DNA of 64,000 bases from Muribaculaceae bacterium (GTDB lineage Bacteria; Bacteroidota; Bacteroidia; Bacteroidales; Muribaculaceae): NCBI GenBank assembly GCA_017436845.1, contig JAFSCJ010000003.1, forward strand, positions 1 through 64,000, in the 5' to 3' direction. This document shows, in pieces, positions 10,232 to 18,837 of the stretch. Positions within the stretch are counted from its first letter, which is position 1. Every line of letters starts with the position of its first letter. The position numbers and the translations under genes are program-made. Under the pieces are notes generated by a model. It was not told the DNA's origin. It did not search any database and was given only the letters and a program-made list of their open reading frames with translations.

Positions 10232-10777
10232 CTATTTCATGCAAAATTCTTTTTCAAGCGATAGCCATCGTTCAAGAGAGGCGGGGGAGTGGCGTTCCAT
10301 TGAGCGACGGATGTTTTCGATGGATTTTTCTTTCATTTCACCGCTTTTGGAGAAAAACTTGTCGGCATAGCACACAAGACGTTCAAGTATTGTTTCCGGA
10401 CAATAGTCTTGTCGTGGTAAAGGTAGATTTTGTGTGTCAATATCATCAATCGTAATGCCTGCTCCGGTGTGTCTTTCAGCTACGCGAGCATATATCTCAG
10501 GATACCCCTCTTTGCGAAGTAATTCTGCGCCTATGATTCCATGCTTGATATATGGTTCTGGCCCATTGCACCCGATTGATGGAGCATTGGTAAGGCAGAT
10601 GCCTATATCGTGTAGCATTGCCGCTGCACGCACTTCGTCAATATTGAGGTCGAGTTTACAAACTGTGGCTGTCTGGATAGCCTTGTTGGTAACTTGTTGG
10701 GCATGGCGCATGTATATCTCTCTTGAAGAAGTGCCTTCGGGATAATATTTGTCTATAATTGCCTGAAAATCTACCAT
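10232..10777 (-). CDS. HD-domain metal-dependent phosphohydrolase
   Basis: 181 aa. The HD signature is clear: His25 in MRHAQQV, His56-Asp57 in AAMLHDIG, then KHGIIGAELL and AERHTGAG, and Asp near 138 in CYADKFFS. HD proteins of this size are small metal-dependent phosphohydrolases acting on nucleotides or similar phosphates. The substrate of this one is not known. The gene converges on lptD with only 8 nt between the stops. It resembles the short uncharacterised HD proteins common in Bacteroidales. Confidence 0.75.
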   Translation of the reverse strand: MVDFQAIIDKYYPEGTSSREIYMRHAQQVTNKAIQTATVCKLDLNIDEVRAAAMLHDIGICLTNAPSIGCNGPEPYIKHGIIGAELLRKEGYPEIYARVAERHTGAGITIDDIDTQNLPLPRQDYCPETILERLVCYADKFFSKSGEMKEKSIENIRRSMERHSPASLERWLSLEKEFCMK

Positions 10778-11245
10778 TGGTAATGTCCTGTTGCTAAAAG
10801 AATTGATATTTTAAATTGTAAACGCCGAAGGCGTTTTTTTATAGTAACCCTAAGATGTAGCGAAGCGAACACCCGCTTTGTTTTATGTCCGTCGGTTGCT
10901 TAGTGATAGGTTGCGGTAAACCGCGAGCTTTCCGAGGTTTCCTAAATAAGTGGAGTAACTCGTTGGTGCTGAGCGTCAATAGCTTATATCAAATAAAACA
11001 GCTCTCTCCCTGGGATAGGGAGAGTACGGCGAAGCCGGGAGAGGGTACGAAAAGCTAAGTGCCGGGTGGGTACGATAGTTGTGTGTAATACCCCTTCCCC
11101 TCTTTGAGGTACTTCCCCTATTTTAGGGGAAGAGTTTTATATTTTGATCTCAAAAGTGTAATGGCTGTTAATTAACACTCCCAGGGGAGTGGCACGAAGT
11201 GCCGAGGGGGTATAAATTTAATTTTGCCGCAACGTCTTTTTTATC
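10778..11245. repeat. Gene-free spacer with clustered GAA-capped palindromes
   Basis: No plausible gene is seen in these 468 bases. Several small perfect hairpins share a C-GAA-G cap: AACGCC-GAA-GGCGTT at 10821-10835, CGGC-GAA-GCCG at 11027-11037 and GGCAC-GAA-GTGCC at 11191-11203. Two of the three have a C-run/G-run hairpin just before them (11004-11024 and 11176-11191) and a G-rich tail after. A further palindrome, CTTCCCCTA-TTT-TAGGGGAAG, lies at 11112-11132. The repeated plan suggests related copies of an intergenic repetitive element rather than chance. I do not recognise a named family. Confidence 0.55.
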
Positions 11246-12268
11246 TTATTCTACGATTGTGTTCCAATTGTGGATGTCCTCCTCTTCGCCAAGTTGGATA
11301 GCACGCAACTTGTTGTATAGTGCTGTCGTAATGGGACCTGGGTTACCATCTTTTGAAACAATGTATTTTTTACCTGTGTCAATGTCATGTATTTCGGCAA
11401 TAGGAGACGCTACAGCAGCTGTACCACATGCTGCAGCTTCTTGTATTGTTTCAAGTTCTTCAAGTGGAATGTGGCGACGTTCAACCTCTATGCCGAGGTC
11501 TTGTGCCAATTGCTGAAGACTCATGTTGGTTATTGATGGTAGGATTGATTCTGACGCCGGAGTGATGTATTTGCCATCTTTGATTGCAAAGAAATTGGCA
11601 GGACCACATTCATCAAGATATTTCTTTTCTTTAGGATCGAGATATAGCACAGCCGAGTAGCCCAATTCGTGAGCTTTTTCGCCGGCTTCAAGGCTGGCGG
11701 CATAGTTTCCACCCACTTTCCATCGTCCGGTACCTTTTGGCGCTACACGGTCAAATTCGCGCATGATGCAGATATTGGTAGGTTTGAACCCTTCTTTGAA
11801 ATATGGACCTACAGGAGTTACGAGGATGAGGAATAGATATTCTTTAGAGGGTTTCACCCCTACTTGTGCTGATGTGCCGATTTCAAGAGGACGGATATAA
11901 AGAGATGCACCACTTCCGTAAGGTGGCACAAAACGCTCGTTGAGCTTAACCACTTTTTTTACCATTTCGGTAAACAACTCAACAGGAATTTCTTGCATTT
12001 TAATCCCTTTGGCTGACTCAATAATACGTTTCGCATTTTCTTCAAGGCGGAAAACACGCACTTTACCATCTTTGCCACGGAAAGCTTTTAATCCTTCAAA
12101 AATTTCTTGTCCATAGTGTAGCGCTGTTGCCGCGATGTGCAAATCTACTGTTTCAGAGCTTGATACTTCGATTTCGCCCCATTTGCCATCACGATAGTAG
12201 CACCGCACGTTATAGTCAGTGGGAATGTATCCGAATGATAAATTTCCCCAATCTAATTCTTTCTCCAT
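11246..12268 (-). CDS. ilvE: Branched-chain amino acid aminotransferase
   Basis: 340 aa class IV PLP-dependent aminotransferase that interconverts Leu, Ile and Val with their 2-oxo acids using 2-oxoglutarate. Motifs include IFEGLKAFRGKDGKVRVFR (about residues 57-75), the Lys region GRWKVGGNYAASLEAG (PLP lysine about residue 181), ECGPANFFAI, and the C-terminal AACGTAAVASP phosphate-binding segment. Length is normal for the family. It completes the ilvDBNC operon located 18 kb to the right. A TATTTTTGC -7 element lies just upstream, so it is probably monocistronic. Confidence 0.93.
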   Translation of the reverse strand: MEKELDWGNLSFGYIPTDYNVRCYYRDGKWGEIEVSSSETVDLHIAATALHYGQEIFEGLKAFRGKDGKVRVFRLEENAKRIIESAKGIKMQEIPVELFTEMVKKVVKLNERFVPPYGSGASLYIRPLEIGTSAQVGVKPSKEYLFLILVTPVGPYFKEGFKPTNICIMREFDRVAPKGTGRWKVGGNYAASLEAGEKAHELGYSAVLYLDPKEKKYLDECGPANFFAIKDGKYITPASESILPSITNMSLQQLAQDLGIEVERRHIPLEELETIQEAAACGTAAVASPIAEIHDIDTGKKYIVSKDGNPGPITTALYNKLRAIQLGEEEDIHNWNTIVE

Positions 12269-12289
12269 AGTGATTTAATGTTATTTTGT

Positions 12290-12298
12290 GCAAAAATA
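12290..12298 (-). promoter_or_regulatory. -7 element of the ilvE promoter
   Basis: Read on the minus strand this is TATTTTTGC, an exact TAnnTTTGC match 22 nt before the ilvE ATG. The upstream -33 box is poor (GTTG at shorter spacing). The predicted leader is only about 16 nt. Confidence 0.45.
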
Positions 12299-12422
12299 CT
12301 AATAATTCTTTATCTCAACCCACATTCTGCTTGAAAATTTACAACACCATCATCCTTTTAAGCTATAAAAACTACAATCCCCGAAAATTACCATTGAAGA
12401 ATAGTCCAATTTGCATTGCTAT

Positions 12423-12487
12423 AAAAAAGGAGGTTACGGTTTCACAACCACAACCTCCAGCAAAACTAATTATTTTGATAAGGTTTA
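12423..12487 (-). terminator. Operon-end 3' UTR and terminator, near-identical to 30431-30495
   Basis: Starting right after the stop of the 221-aa gene, the minus strand has a 12-13 bp stem (GGAGGTTGTGGTT with AACCGTAACCTCC, loop GTGA) followed by six T residues. The whole 65 nt matches the 3' end of the opposite operon at 30431-30495, with four substitutions and one small gap by my alignment. It therefore forms one arm of an inverted repeat around the 18-kb locus. Confidence 0.85.
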
Positions 12488-13153
12488 TTAGTCCTTAAAA
12501 AAATCAACAACAAGTAATAAGCTCTCAGGCTTTTTCCATCTTATTTTGTTATTTTTTAAAAATAACTTCCATGATTCCTTGCTGTCGGCAGGTAGAATTT
12601 TCTCTACATCTTTTTTGTTTGCTTCTATATCAATTTTGCCTATTCGCAAAAAATATTTTTTACGCATACCAATCTCTTTTCCATCATGCTTTTCTTGCAA
12701 CATCAAACCATGACGTTGATTATTCAAACCGGCAAGTTCCAATGATGAAAGATTTCTACCTGAGCCTGTGTTAAGACTAGTACCATAAGCTCCTATTTGA
12801 GTAAATAATGCGTCAAAATCGGCATAATCATATCGTAGCACCATCCCTGCACTACTTTTCGCCATAACCTGCATTATTTTCCCATCACATTGCACATAGG
12901 TAGTCCCTGATATAACAACACTATCAATTTCACTATATTTTGCTGTATATATTTTATCATCATCAGGATTGATGTAGTGCAACACATTATCAACTAAGTG
13001 AATGTTGAATTTTGCCACACTATGTTCCTTCCCTCGATAGACTGTACCTTCGGCAAAATTCTCATTCAAATAGGGCCATTTGGTATTTGGAGAATAAGCA
13101 TTTGCAATAGTCGCAACAAAAAATATCAAGATTGTTAATATCTGATTTCTCAT
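12488..13153 (-). CDS. Secreted protein of unknown function next to a C10 peptidase
   Basis: 221 aa with a signal peptide (residues 1-19, cut after IANA). The mature part begins WPYLNENFAEGTVYRGKEH and continues with a repeating beta pattern (FNIHLVDNVLHYINPDDDK), then a basic C-terminal half. I do not recognise a named domain; similar secreted proteins are widespread but uncharacterised in Bacteroidales. It is the last gene of the minus operon, 12 nt downstream of the C10 peptidase. Some Bacteroides C10 peptidases are encoded beside a small inhibitor, so an immunity or inhibitor role is possible. Nothing in the sequence proves it. The plus operon has an unrelated gene at this position. Confidence 0.6.
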   Translation of the reverse strand: MRNQILTILIFFVATIANAYSPNTKWPYLNENFAEGTVYRGKEHSVAKFNIHLVDNVLHYINPDDDKIYTAKYSEIDSVVISGTTYVQCDGKIMQVMAKSSAGMVLRYDYADFDALFTQIGAYGTSLNTGSGRNLSSLELAGLNNQRHGLMLQEKHDGKEIGMRKKYFLRIGKIDIEANKKDVEKILPADSKESWKLFLKNNKIRWKKPESLLLVVDFFKD

Positions 13154-13165
13154 AATAATATATTC

Positions 13166-14740
13166 TTAAATATTTGCATTGATGAGAACCTTAGAAAATT
13201 TATTTCCTTGACGTTTAACATAAATACCTGGAGTCAGATCAGTATTATTTATTCTAACTCCGTGTAAATTATAGTATTCAGCAGGAGAATTGTCATTATA
13301 GATAACATCATCAATTCCTGCAGATGGTTTTATTTCAATTGTGAATGTACGAGAGACAGAAGCTCCGGAAACCGTATTAGTAGCAATAATTGTTACTGAA
13401 CATGATGTTGCTCCGGTAACAGAATCGGCATAATCACTTGCTGATATTACTTCTGTTGTTACCAAATTTCCATCGACTACTTCAAATGGAACTTTAGCAT
13501 AACCAAATAAAGTTTTCTTCCCTTGTACTTTATAGGTATAAGAAGGATTAGACGCCTCACTAACAACAGTTACCTCACCAACGATAGTTCCTGTCGGTTG
13601 ATTTTCTGAAACTGATGTATTTGACAATGTTATATCTGTCGGATTTTCGCTTGGAGCTCGAATACCTATCACCATGCCATGTTGCGCAGTATAGTTTGCT
13701 CCTATTTGGCTATCTTGAAGATTATCGATTGTAAACCATCCATCGCCATAGCCTCCCCAACCCCAATTGATGTGGAAATAAGCGCTACCATCATATCCGT
13801 CAAGATTAAAGGCATGTCCATATCCTTTTGTTAGATCGGCACCACTATAACAAATTGCACGACCTTCATTAAGCTCTGTTAATATTAAATCTTTCCATGT
13901 AGTGTTACTATTTATTGCATCACGTGAATAATAAGTAACAGAATTAGGATAAGAGAAATAGGTCTTTAGTGCATTTACGATATAGGAATTTTGTGTACCT
14001 GACCCATCAATGCCGTAATCCATTTTCACTGATACTCCACAATGCCACAATAAACGAGCGACATCATCCTTGCCATTTGCTCCACTCAATATATTTGACC
14101 AATTATAAGTCGGCTCTGCATCATAGTTACATGCTACGTCTCCAAAGTTTGAGCTAACATAGGCACAATAGCCATTTGGGCGCTCCGGATATTGAGCAAC
14201 ACTCATTGCTTGCGCCATTGAAACAGCAACGCACCCAACGACAGCTGTTCCACTTGAATTACTTGGACAATATTTATTATAGGGGCTTCCTTGATTCCAA
14301 TATACTGAAATTATAGGTTCGATTTTGCCAACTGAAACAGCCATAGGCTCTATTGTCTCAGTTTCGATCCACCCGCGTGCTTGAATTCCATTCAATTTAG
14401 AATTTTCGACAACTTGTTTGCCATATTCCTCAAGCCACATTTTAGCATTATCGGGAACTCGTGTTATTTGATATTCCGATTTTTCCGAATATCCGATAAG
14501 AGGATTTGACATATCATCAGCACTTATAAGCGCCCATCCCTGTGGTGCAAAGTTAATTACATAATAGGCTTTCACTCCACTGTTATACACAGGCATTATT
14601 GACTTAACGCTTTCTACCGAGATATCTTTTTGTTGCATTAGGCGTATAGCGACAGCTGAAGCTTCACTCTGCGAAACCTCTTTTGCCGTTCCCGACATTG
14701 CAACTACCAATCCTAATAAGAACAATCTGATTTTCTTCAT
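13166..14740 (-). CDS. C10-family cysteine peptidase (streptopain-like) with C-terminal sorting tail, copy A
   Basis: 524 aa. Signal peptide residues 1-19. An N-terminal propeptide-like inhibitor region follows (about 20-135, with YYVINFAPQGWALISADD). The C10 catalytic domain (about 140-355) has Cys170 in VVGCVAVSMAQAMS, His309 in GYGHAFNLDGYDG and the NWGWGGYGDGWF segment. A cadherin-like strand domain starts near 366 with LSNTSVSENQPTGTIVGEV. The C-terminus has YNLHGVRI and PGIYVKRQGNKFSKVLI, typical of type IX-secreted surface proteins. It should be an extracellular endopeptidase activated by loss of its propeptide. The gene lies behind a strong hairpin in the minus operon and is paralogous to 27674-29290. 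Confidence 0.88.
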   Translation of the reverse strand: MKKIRLFLLGLVVAMSGTAKEVSQSEASAVAIRLMQQKDISVESVKSIMPVYNSGVKAYYVINFAPQGWALISADDMSNPLIGYSEKSEYQITRVPDNAKMWLEEYGKQVVENSKLNGIQARGWIETETIEPMAVSVGKIEPIISVYWNQGSPYNKYCPSNSSGTAVVGCVAVSMAQAMSVAQYPERPNGYCAYVSSNFGDVACNYDAEPTYNWSNILSGANGKDDVARLLWHCGVSVKMDYGIDGSGTQNSYIVNALKTYFSYPNSVTYYSRDAINSNTTWKDLILTELNEGRAICYSGADLTKGYGHAFNLDGYDGSAYFHINWGWGGYGDGWFTIDNLQDSQIGANYTAQHGMVIGIRAPSENPTDITLSNTSVSENQPTGTIVGEVTVVSEASNPSYTYKVQGKKTLFGYAKVPFEVVDGNLVTTEVISASDYADSVTGATSCSVTIIATNTVSGASVSRTFTIEIKPSAGIDDVIYNDNSPAEYYNLHGVRINNTDLTPGIYVKRQGNKFSKVLINANI

Positions 14741-14759
14741 AAAATTTACTTTAATTGCA

Positions 14760-14807
14760 AAAGAGGTCTTATTTTTCCTCGATATTCAAGAAAAATAAGA
14801 CCTCTTT
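14760..14807 (-). terminator. Perfect 18-bp hairpin just before the C10 peptidase start (copy A)
   Basis: Arms 14760-14777 and 14790-14807 are exact reverse complements around a 12-nt loop. On the minus strand the stem ends in CTCTTTT only 19 nt before the peptidase ATG. It may be an internal terminator that lowers peptidase expression, or an mRNA-stabilising or processing hairpin. A hairpin of different sequence holds the same place before copy B. Confidence 0.75.
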
Positions 14808-14837
14808 ATTATCTATTAATAAATATATTCGATTCTA

Positions 14838-16490
14838 TTATTTAATAGATTTGGGACTCAAAACAGAGACATTGTTTATACTAAACATTTTTGCGCTACG
14901 AGATAATGATGTTGCAGCTACAGCCTTTGTTCCATATGTTTCCGCAGCAGCGTCATACCAACCAAGACCATCAATATAATATCCCCACAATGTAGGAGAT
15001 GAGAATGAGCCATCGGCTGAGAATTGTAAAATAATATCATCATCTGAACCTCCATTCGAGAAAAAGACCTCAGCTATAGTTGTATTACCCTGTGCGTCTA
15101 TTCTAAATTCATATTTGCCCAAACTTTGATCAATTGGGATAGCAATTGTTCCATAATCGCCATTGCATATACCTTTTATTGATGTTCCTTCAGCAAATAA
15201 ATTAGAAATAACAACACCTGTTTCTGATTCTGGATCAGCGGTTATACTAATATTTTCTGCATATACAGAATTATCAAAATAGCTTTTCCATTGCATAGTA
15301 TAATCTCCTAAGAAATTTTCACGAGTAAAGCCATAAGAGTACAACCATGCTTCAGCAAATTCTATTTCTTCATTAGGGTTCCCATAAGCATCGACAAATG
15401 CTCCGGCAGGAATTTTAATTCCTACATAATCGCCATATGCAGGCGCTTGTGGAAGAACAAATGCAAAATTGTTTCTTGTTGTCATCCATTGACTTGACGA
15501 CAACTTAATCGATGTTTCAGACTGAGCGTTAACGTATGTTACTACAACTTCTTTTCTTATGACATTTCCGTCTTCATCAACAGGATAGTAAACAGCACCA
15601 TTCATAGTTAAAACGCCCATAAAATCAGCCCATTTATTGAAAGCTGAGCCTAATTCAGGAGCTGTAACATTTTCTTCTGAAATTGCAAAAGGCACATTAG
15701 TATTTTGACCTGACAAACCAACAAAATCGCCTTCTGATTCACTAAATCCGCTTGTGATAGCTGCACACTTGTGTCCATAAGAATCAACAAATGCACCTTC
15801 TTCCCAACTGAATGACACATAAGCACCTGCAGGAGCTGATTTAGTCAAGATTGCAATCTGGTTATCTTGTACTTCCACTACAATTGAATCAGCGTCCACA
15901 TCAACAGGCGCAACTACTCCATTGTATAGTTCCATAATTTTGTAGTATTTAGCTGTTACAGCCACATCTTCTACACGAGTGATCGCTTCAGAAAATGCAA
16001 CATACATCACGCCATTATCGGGATCATATTCATAATCTACAGGTTTTGGGGCGAGAGCATCGGTAGTTGTAACAGATTCAACAGCAATTTCTCCTATAAC
16101 ACTTTTCTCATTAGCAGCAACAGCATAGATTTGATATGTAGTGTTGGGGGATGCGATAGGAGCACCTTCAGCATTACGCATATTGTAGGTAAAAGTTGCT
16201 TGTTCTTTAGCATCAACTACAATAGTTCCATAAGTACTTGAATAAAGTCCTTTGTAAAGTGATTCTGCATTTAATGCAACAGGTGCATCAGCTTCATCAA
16301 CCAAAACAGAGTAGAACATAGTACCCTCTGAAGGTGTTACAGTAAATGTAAATGTAGAGTCGGTTGTTTCTGTTACCTCAATCGCAACAGAAGGAGCATC
16401 TCCATATTTTTCTGTAACAGGATCATCAAAGTCAGCACAACCGGTCATTAATAGACCCATTGTCATTAAGCTATATATAATCTTTTTCAT
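14838..16490 (-). CDS. Surface lipoprotein with Ig-like SbsA-type repeats
   Basis: 550 aa with lipobox LMTGCADF (Cys18). The mature protein is a string of beta-sandwich modules. One about residues 30-130 resembles a fibronectin type III fold (TTYQIYAVAANEKS). Two related modules follow around 135-245 and 265-385; each ends in a shared motif, EEGAFVDSYGHK and PAGAFVDAYGNP, as in SbsA-type Ig domains. A C-terminal lipocalin-like or BT-type domain starts near FLGDYTMQWKSYFD. It is probably a surface binding protein working with the SusCD pair upstream. The plus operon has no counterpart. The ligand is unknown; without carbohydrate enzymes nearby, a protein or peptide is as likely as a glycan. 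Confidence 0.7.
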   Translation of the reverse strand: MKKIIYSLMTMGLLMTGCADFDDPVTEKYGDAPSVAIEVTETTDSTFTFTVTPSEGTMFYSVLVDEADAPVALNAESLYKGLYSSTYGTIVVDAKEQATFTYNMRNAEGAPIASPNTTYQIYAVAANEKSVIGEIAVESVTTTDALAPKPVDYEYDPDNGVMYVAFSEAITRVEDVAVTAKYYKIMELYNGVVAPVDVDADSIVVEVQDNQIAILTKSAPAGAYVSFSWEEGAFVDSYGHKCAAITSGFSESEGDFVGLSGQNTNVPFAISEENVTAPELGSAFNKWADFMGVLTMNGAVYYPVDEDGNVIRKEVVVTYVNAQSETSIKLSSSQWMTTRNNFAFVLPQAPAYGDYVGIKIPAGAFVDAYGNPNEEIEFAEAWLYSYGFTRENFLGDYTMQWKSYFDNSVYAENISITADPESETGVVISNLFAEGTSIKGICNGDYGTIAIPIDQSLGKYEFRIDAQGNTTIAEVFFSNGGSDDDIILQFSADGSFSSPTLWGYYIDGLGWYDAAAETYGTKAVAATSLSRSAKMFSINNVSVLSPKSIK

Positions 16491-16510
16491 CTTGTTTTAA
16501 TTTTAAATTA

Positions 16511-17350
16511 TTATTGCTTAGTCCAAACTGCATTCACCATGATATTATACCATGAATTTGTTCCTGTTAAGTTAGATCCAAACCAGTCATTAATAACAAT
16601 TGTTCCATTATCATTAATTACCGCAGTAATATTACCTCCCGTTGGAATAGATTCATCTCCGCTTGGTCCATAAAATCCTTCAAGTTTAGCATCGTTAACA
16701 AGATCTTGTCCTACAGGAATTGCAATTTCAGTTTTGTCAGCATTTACGATACCATATACCATATATCCAGTAGCTGTTCCTGCAGGAACCATAGGATATA
16801 TCCAAACTTTTTGAATATCTTGATCATCTTTCAATATTTGGAAGCTCCATTCGGTTTCGCCATTAAAATATGATTCACCTTTACCCACATATTTGCCTAA
16901 AATTGCTTGCAATGGATGTTCGTTATCAGCGATTGTTACTACACATGTAGAAACAGCGCCCATGTTAACACCTGTTACAGCAGTAATTTTTAACACAATC
17001 TTTTTGTCACCGCCAAATTCATCATTATCAATAATTTGAATGTTAAAATTTTGTGTTGGAGCATCTTTTGTGAAAGTTATTGTATTGCTTTCAGGTAGAG
17101 TAAAATGCACTCCTTCTATAGCTGTAGAAGTAGAATCAACCTCTATTACAGCTTCTCCATCAAGACCGGCAAGAGAGGTAAGCAACACAGGAACATCGAT
17201 TGAGCCGCCAAATTCATCAACGCTCAAAGCTGTATTTGTAAATGCAATAAATGCATCAGCATCATTAAATTCCGGTTGATCATTACTACAAGAAGCAAAA
17301 AGCATCATGCTTGCAACTGCCGCACCGTATATAAAATTAAACTTTTTCAT
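16511..17350 (-). CDS. Calx-beta-like surface lipoprotein, copy A
   Basis: 279 aa with lipobox LFASCSND (Cys20). Residues about 35-145 form a Calx-beta-type domain: VDEFGGSIDVPVLL, IEGVHFTLPES, NFNIQIIDNDEFGGDKKIVLKI and VTIADNEHP. The C-terminal half (GKYVGKGESYFNGETEWSF onward) is a separate beta-rich domain. Calx-beta modules bind calcium or act as structural spacers. The gene follows SusD with 27 nt between and is matched in position and domain order by 26715-27593 in the other operon. It is likely an accessory surface lipoprotein of the import complex. Confidence 0.7.
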   Translation of the reverse strand: MKKFNFIYGAAVASMMLFASCSNDQPEFNDADAFIAFTNTALSVDEFGGSIDVPVLLTSLAGLDGEAVIEVDSTSTAIEGVHFTLPESNTITFTKDAPTQNFNIQIIDNDEFGGDKKIVLKITAVTGVNMGAVSTCVVTIADNEHPLQAILGKYVGKGESYFNGETEWSFQILKDDQDIQKVWIYPMVPAGTATGYMVYGIVNADKTEIAIPVGQDLVNDAKLEGFYGPSGDESIPTGGNITAVINDNGTIVINDWFGSNLTGTNSWYNIMVNAVWTKQ

Positions 17351-17377
17351 TTTAGTAATTCTCTATTAAAAGATTAA

Positions 17378-18808
17378 TTAATAACCTGGGTTTTGTTCCA
17401 TGTTAGGATTAGCCTCCATTTCGCGTTTAGGAATAGGCAAAGCCCACATATAGCTTGGGAACTCAACATTTTGATTTACGTTGTCATCAAAATCAGTACG
17501 AGTCATAGATTTTTTACAACGTGCATAGTCATAGTGAATGTGACCTTCAAAAGCAAGTTCACGACGACGTTCATCAAAGATTCCTTGATCTGTAGCCGCG
17601 GCAGCAGTACATCCACGTTTTTCAGCTATTGCAGCAAGGTCTCCAGCTGCAGTAGCACCTGCAACTGATGCACCATTTAACAATGCCTCAGCACGATTCA
17701 AATACATTTCAGAAATACGAATCAATGGCACATTAGTTGTACGTGGTTGAACCCCTTCTTTACCGGTATATTTACCACAATAGTATTCACCATTGTGCTC
17801 TTGGTACATAGCTAAACGCACATCACCATCTTCATAAAGATTGATTAGATCCATTGTTGCACAAACATCAGCTGATCCATTGTCGCCAAAATTAGTTATA
17901 TAAGGTAAGTGAGTCCAACCTGAAGCATCCCAATAAGAATTGAGTTTATCTCCAAACACTTCAAAGATATATTCCCCACCTTCAGTAGCTATTGAAGCAC
18001 TGAACATAGTTTTGTAAGTATTAGCATCAGCAAGGCTGAATTTACCGCTATTAATAACTTTTGTTGCATAGTCAGCAGCACCTTGCCAATTACCCATATA
18101 TAGGTACACACGAGACAAGAATGCTTGGATAGCAGGTTTTGTAGCAGCCGCTACAGGGTCATTAACACCTGCACGTTGATATCCATCAGCCATTAACGCT
18201 TCGGCATCGGTCAAGTCTTTTACGATTTGAGTATAAACTTCTGCAACAGTATTACGTGCCGGAGTGCCATTTTCGGTTACAAGAACTACAGGCACACCTA
18301 AACTCTCAGGTTGATAAGTATATGGTTGTGCATAAGTTGTAACCAAATTATGATAGCAGAATGCACGAACAAAAAGAGCTTCGGCCATGAGATTATCAAG
18401 ATCGGCTTGAGTTGCATTGCGCTCTTGATTGATATCTATATTAGGAATTGCATTAATCACGTTATTTGCCCATGCAATAGTATAATATGCATAAGACCAC
18501 ACAGGCGATGTTGAATTTTCATTATAAATCCATGTTGTGTAACCTGTATAACGTCCTGACCCCGGCTCTTGCAAAGGTTTTTTTGCATTACCACAACGCA
18601 TTTCCGAACTTAAAATGTATTCGCCATCAAACCAAGATGCACTTTGAAACATAGTGTATAATCCGGCAGTAGCATTATTAATACCATCGTAAGACGATAG
18701 CGTCAATTCATTGCTTTGTGACAGTTCCGGTTCTTGTTCCAAGAATCCATCGCAAGAAACAAGCATCATTGCCGAAAGAACTGCGCAACTAAATAATATC
18801 TTTTTCAT
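17378..18808 (-). CDS. SusD/RagB-family surface substrate-binding lipoprotein, copy A
   Basis: 476 aa. Lipobox MLVSCDGF (Cys19). The helical TPR-like SusD core is visible through FLEQEPELSQ at the N-terminus, ALFVRAFCYHNLVTTYAQPY (about residues 143-162), RVYLYMGNWQGAADYATKVI, LIRISEMYLNRAEALL and the conserved end LPIPKREMEANPNMEQNPGY. SusD proteins form the lid of a SusC barrel and capture the substrate. It lies 29 nt after the SusC gene. With peptidases in the operon, the RagB model (peptide binding) fits better than glycan binding. Confidence 0.92.
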   Translation of the reverse strand: MKKILFSCAVLSAMMLVSCDGFLEQEPELSQSNELTLSSYDGINNATAGLYTMFQSASWFDGEYILSSEMRCGNAKKPLQEPGSGRYTGYTTWIYNENSTSPVWSYAYYTIAWANNVINAIPNIDINQERNATQADLDNLMAEALFVRAFCYHNLVTTYAQPYTYQPESLGVPVVLVTENGTPARNTVAEVYTQIVKDLTDAEALMADGYQRAGVNDPVAAATKPAIQAFLSRVYLYMGNWQGAADYATKVINSGKFSLADANTYKTMFSASIATEGGEYIFEVFGDKLNSYWDASGWTHLPYITNFGDNGSADVCATMDLINLYEDGDVRLAMYQEHNGEYYCGKYTGKEGVQPRTTNVPLIRISEMYLNRAEALLNGASVAGATAAGDLAAIAEKRGCTAAAATDQGIFDERRRELAFEGHIHYDYARCKKSMTRTDFDDNVNQNVEFPSYMWALPIPKREMEANPNMEQNPGY

Positions 18809-18837
18809 ATTTATATTTCTTTTTACGATGATTAAAA

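Noticed and set aside
10821-10840. Intrinsic terminator at the left end of the 10.8-kb spacer
   Set aside because: The AACGCC-GAA-GGCGTT stem with T residues faces the plus strand, where no gene precedes it; it is better seen as one of the repeated GAA-capped hairpins.
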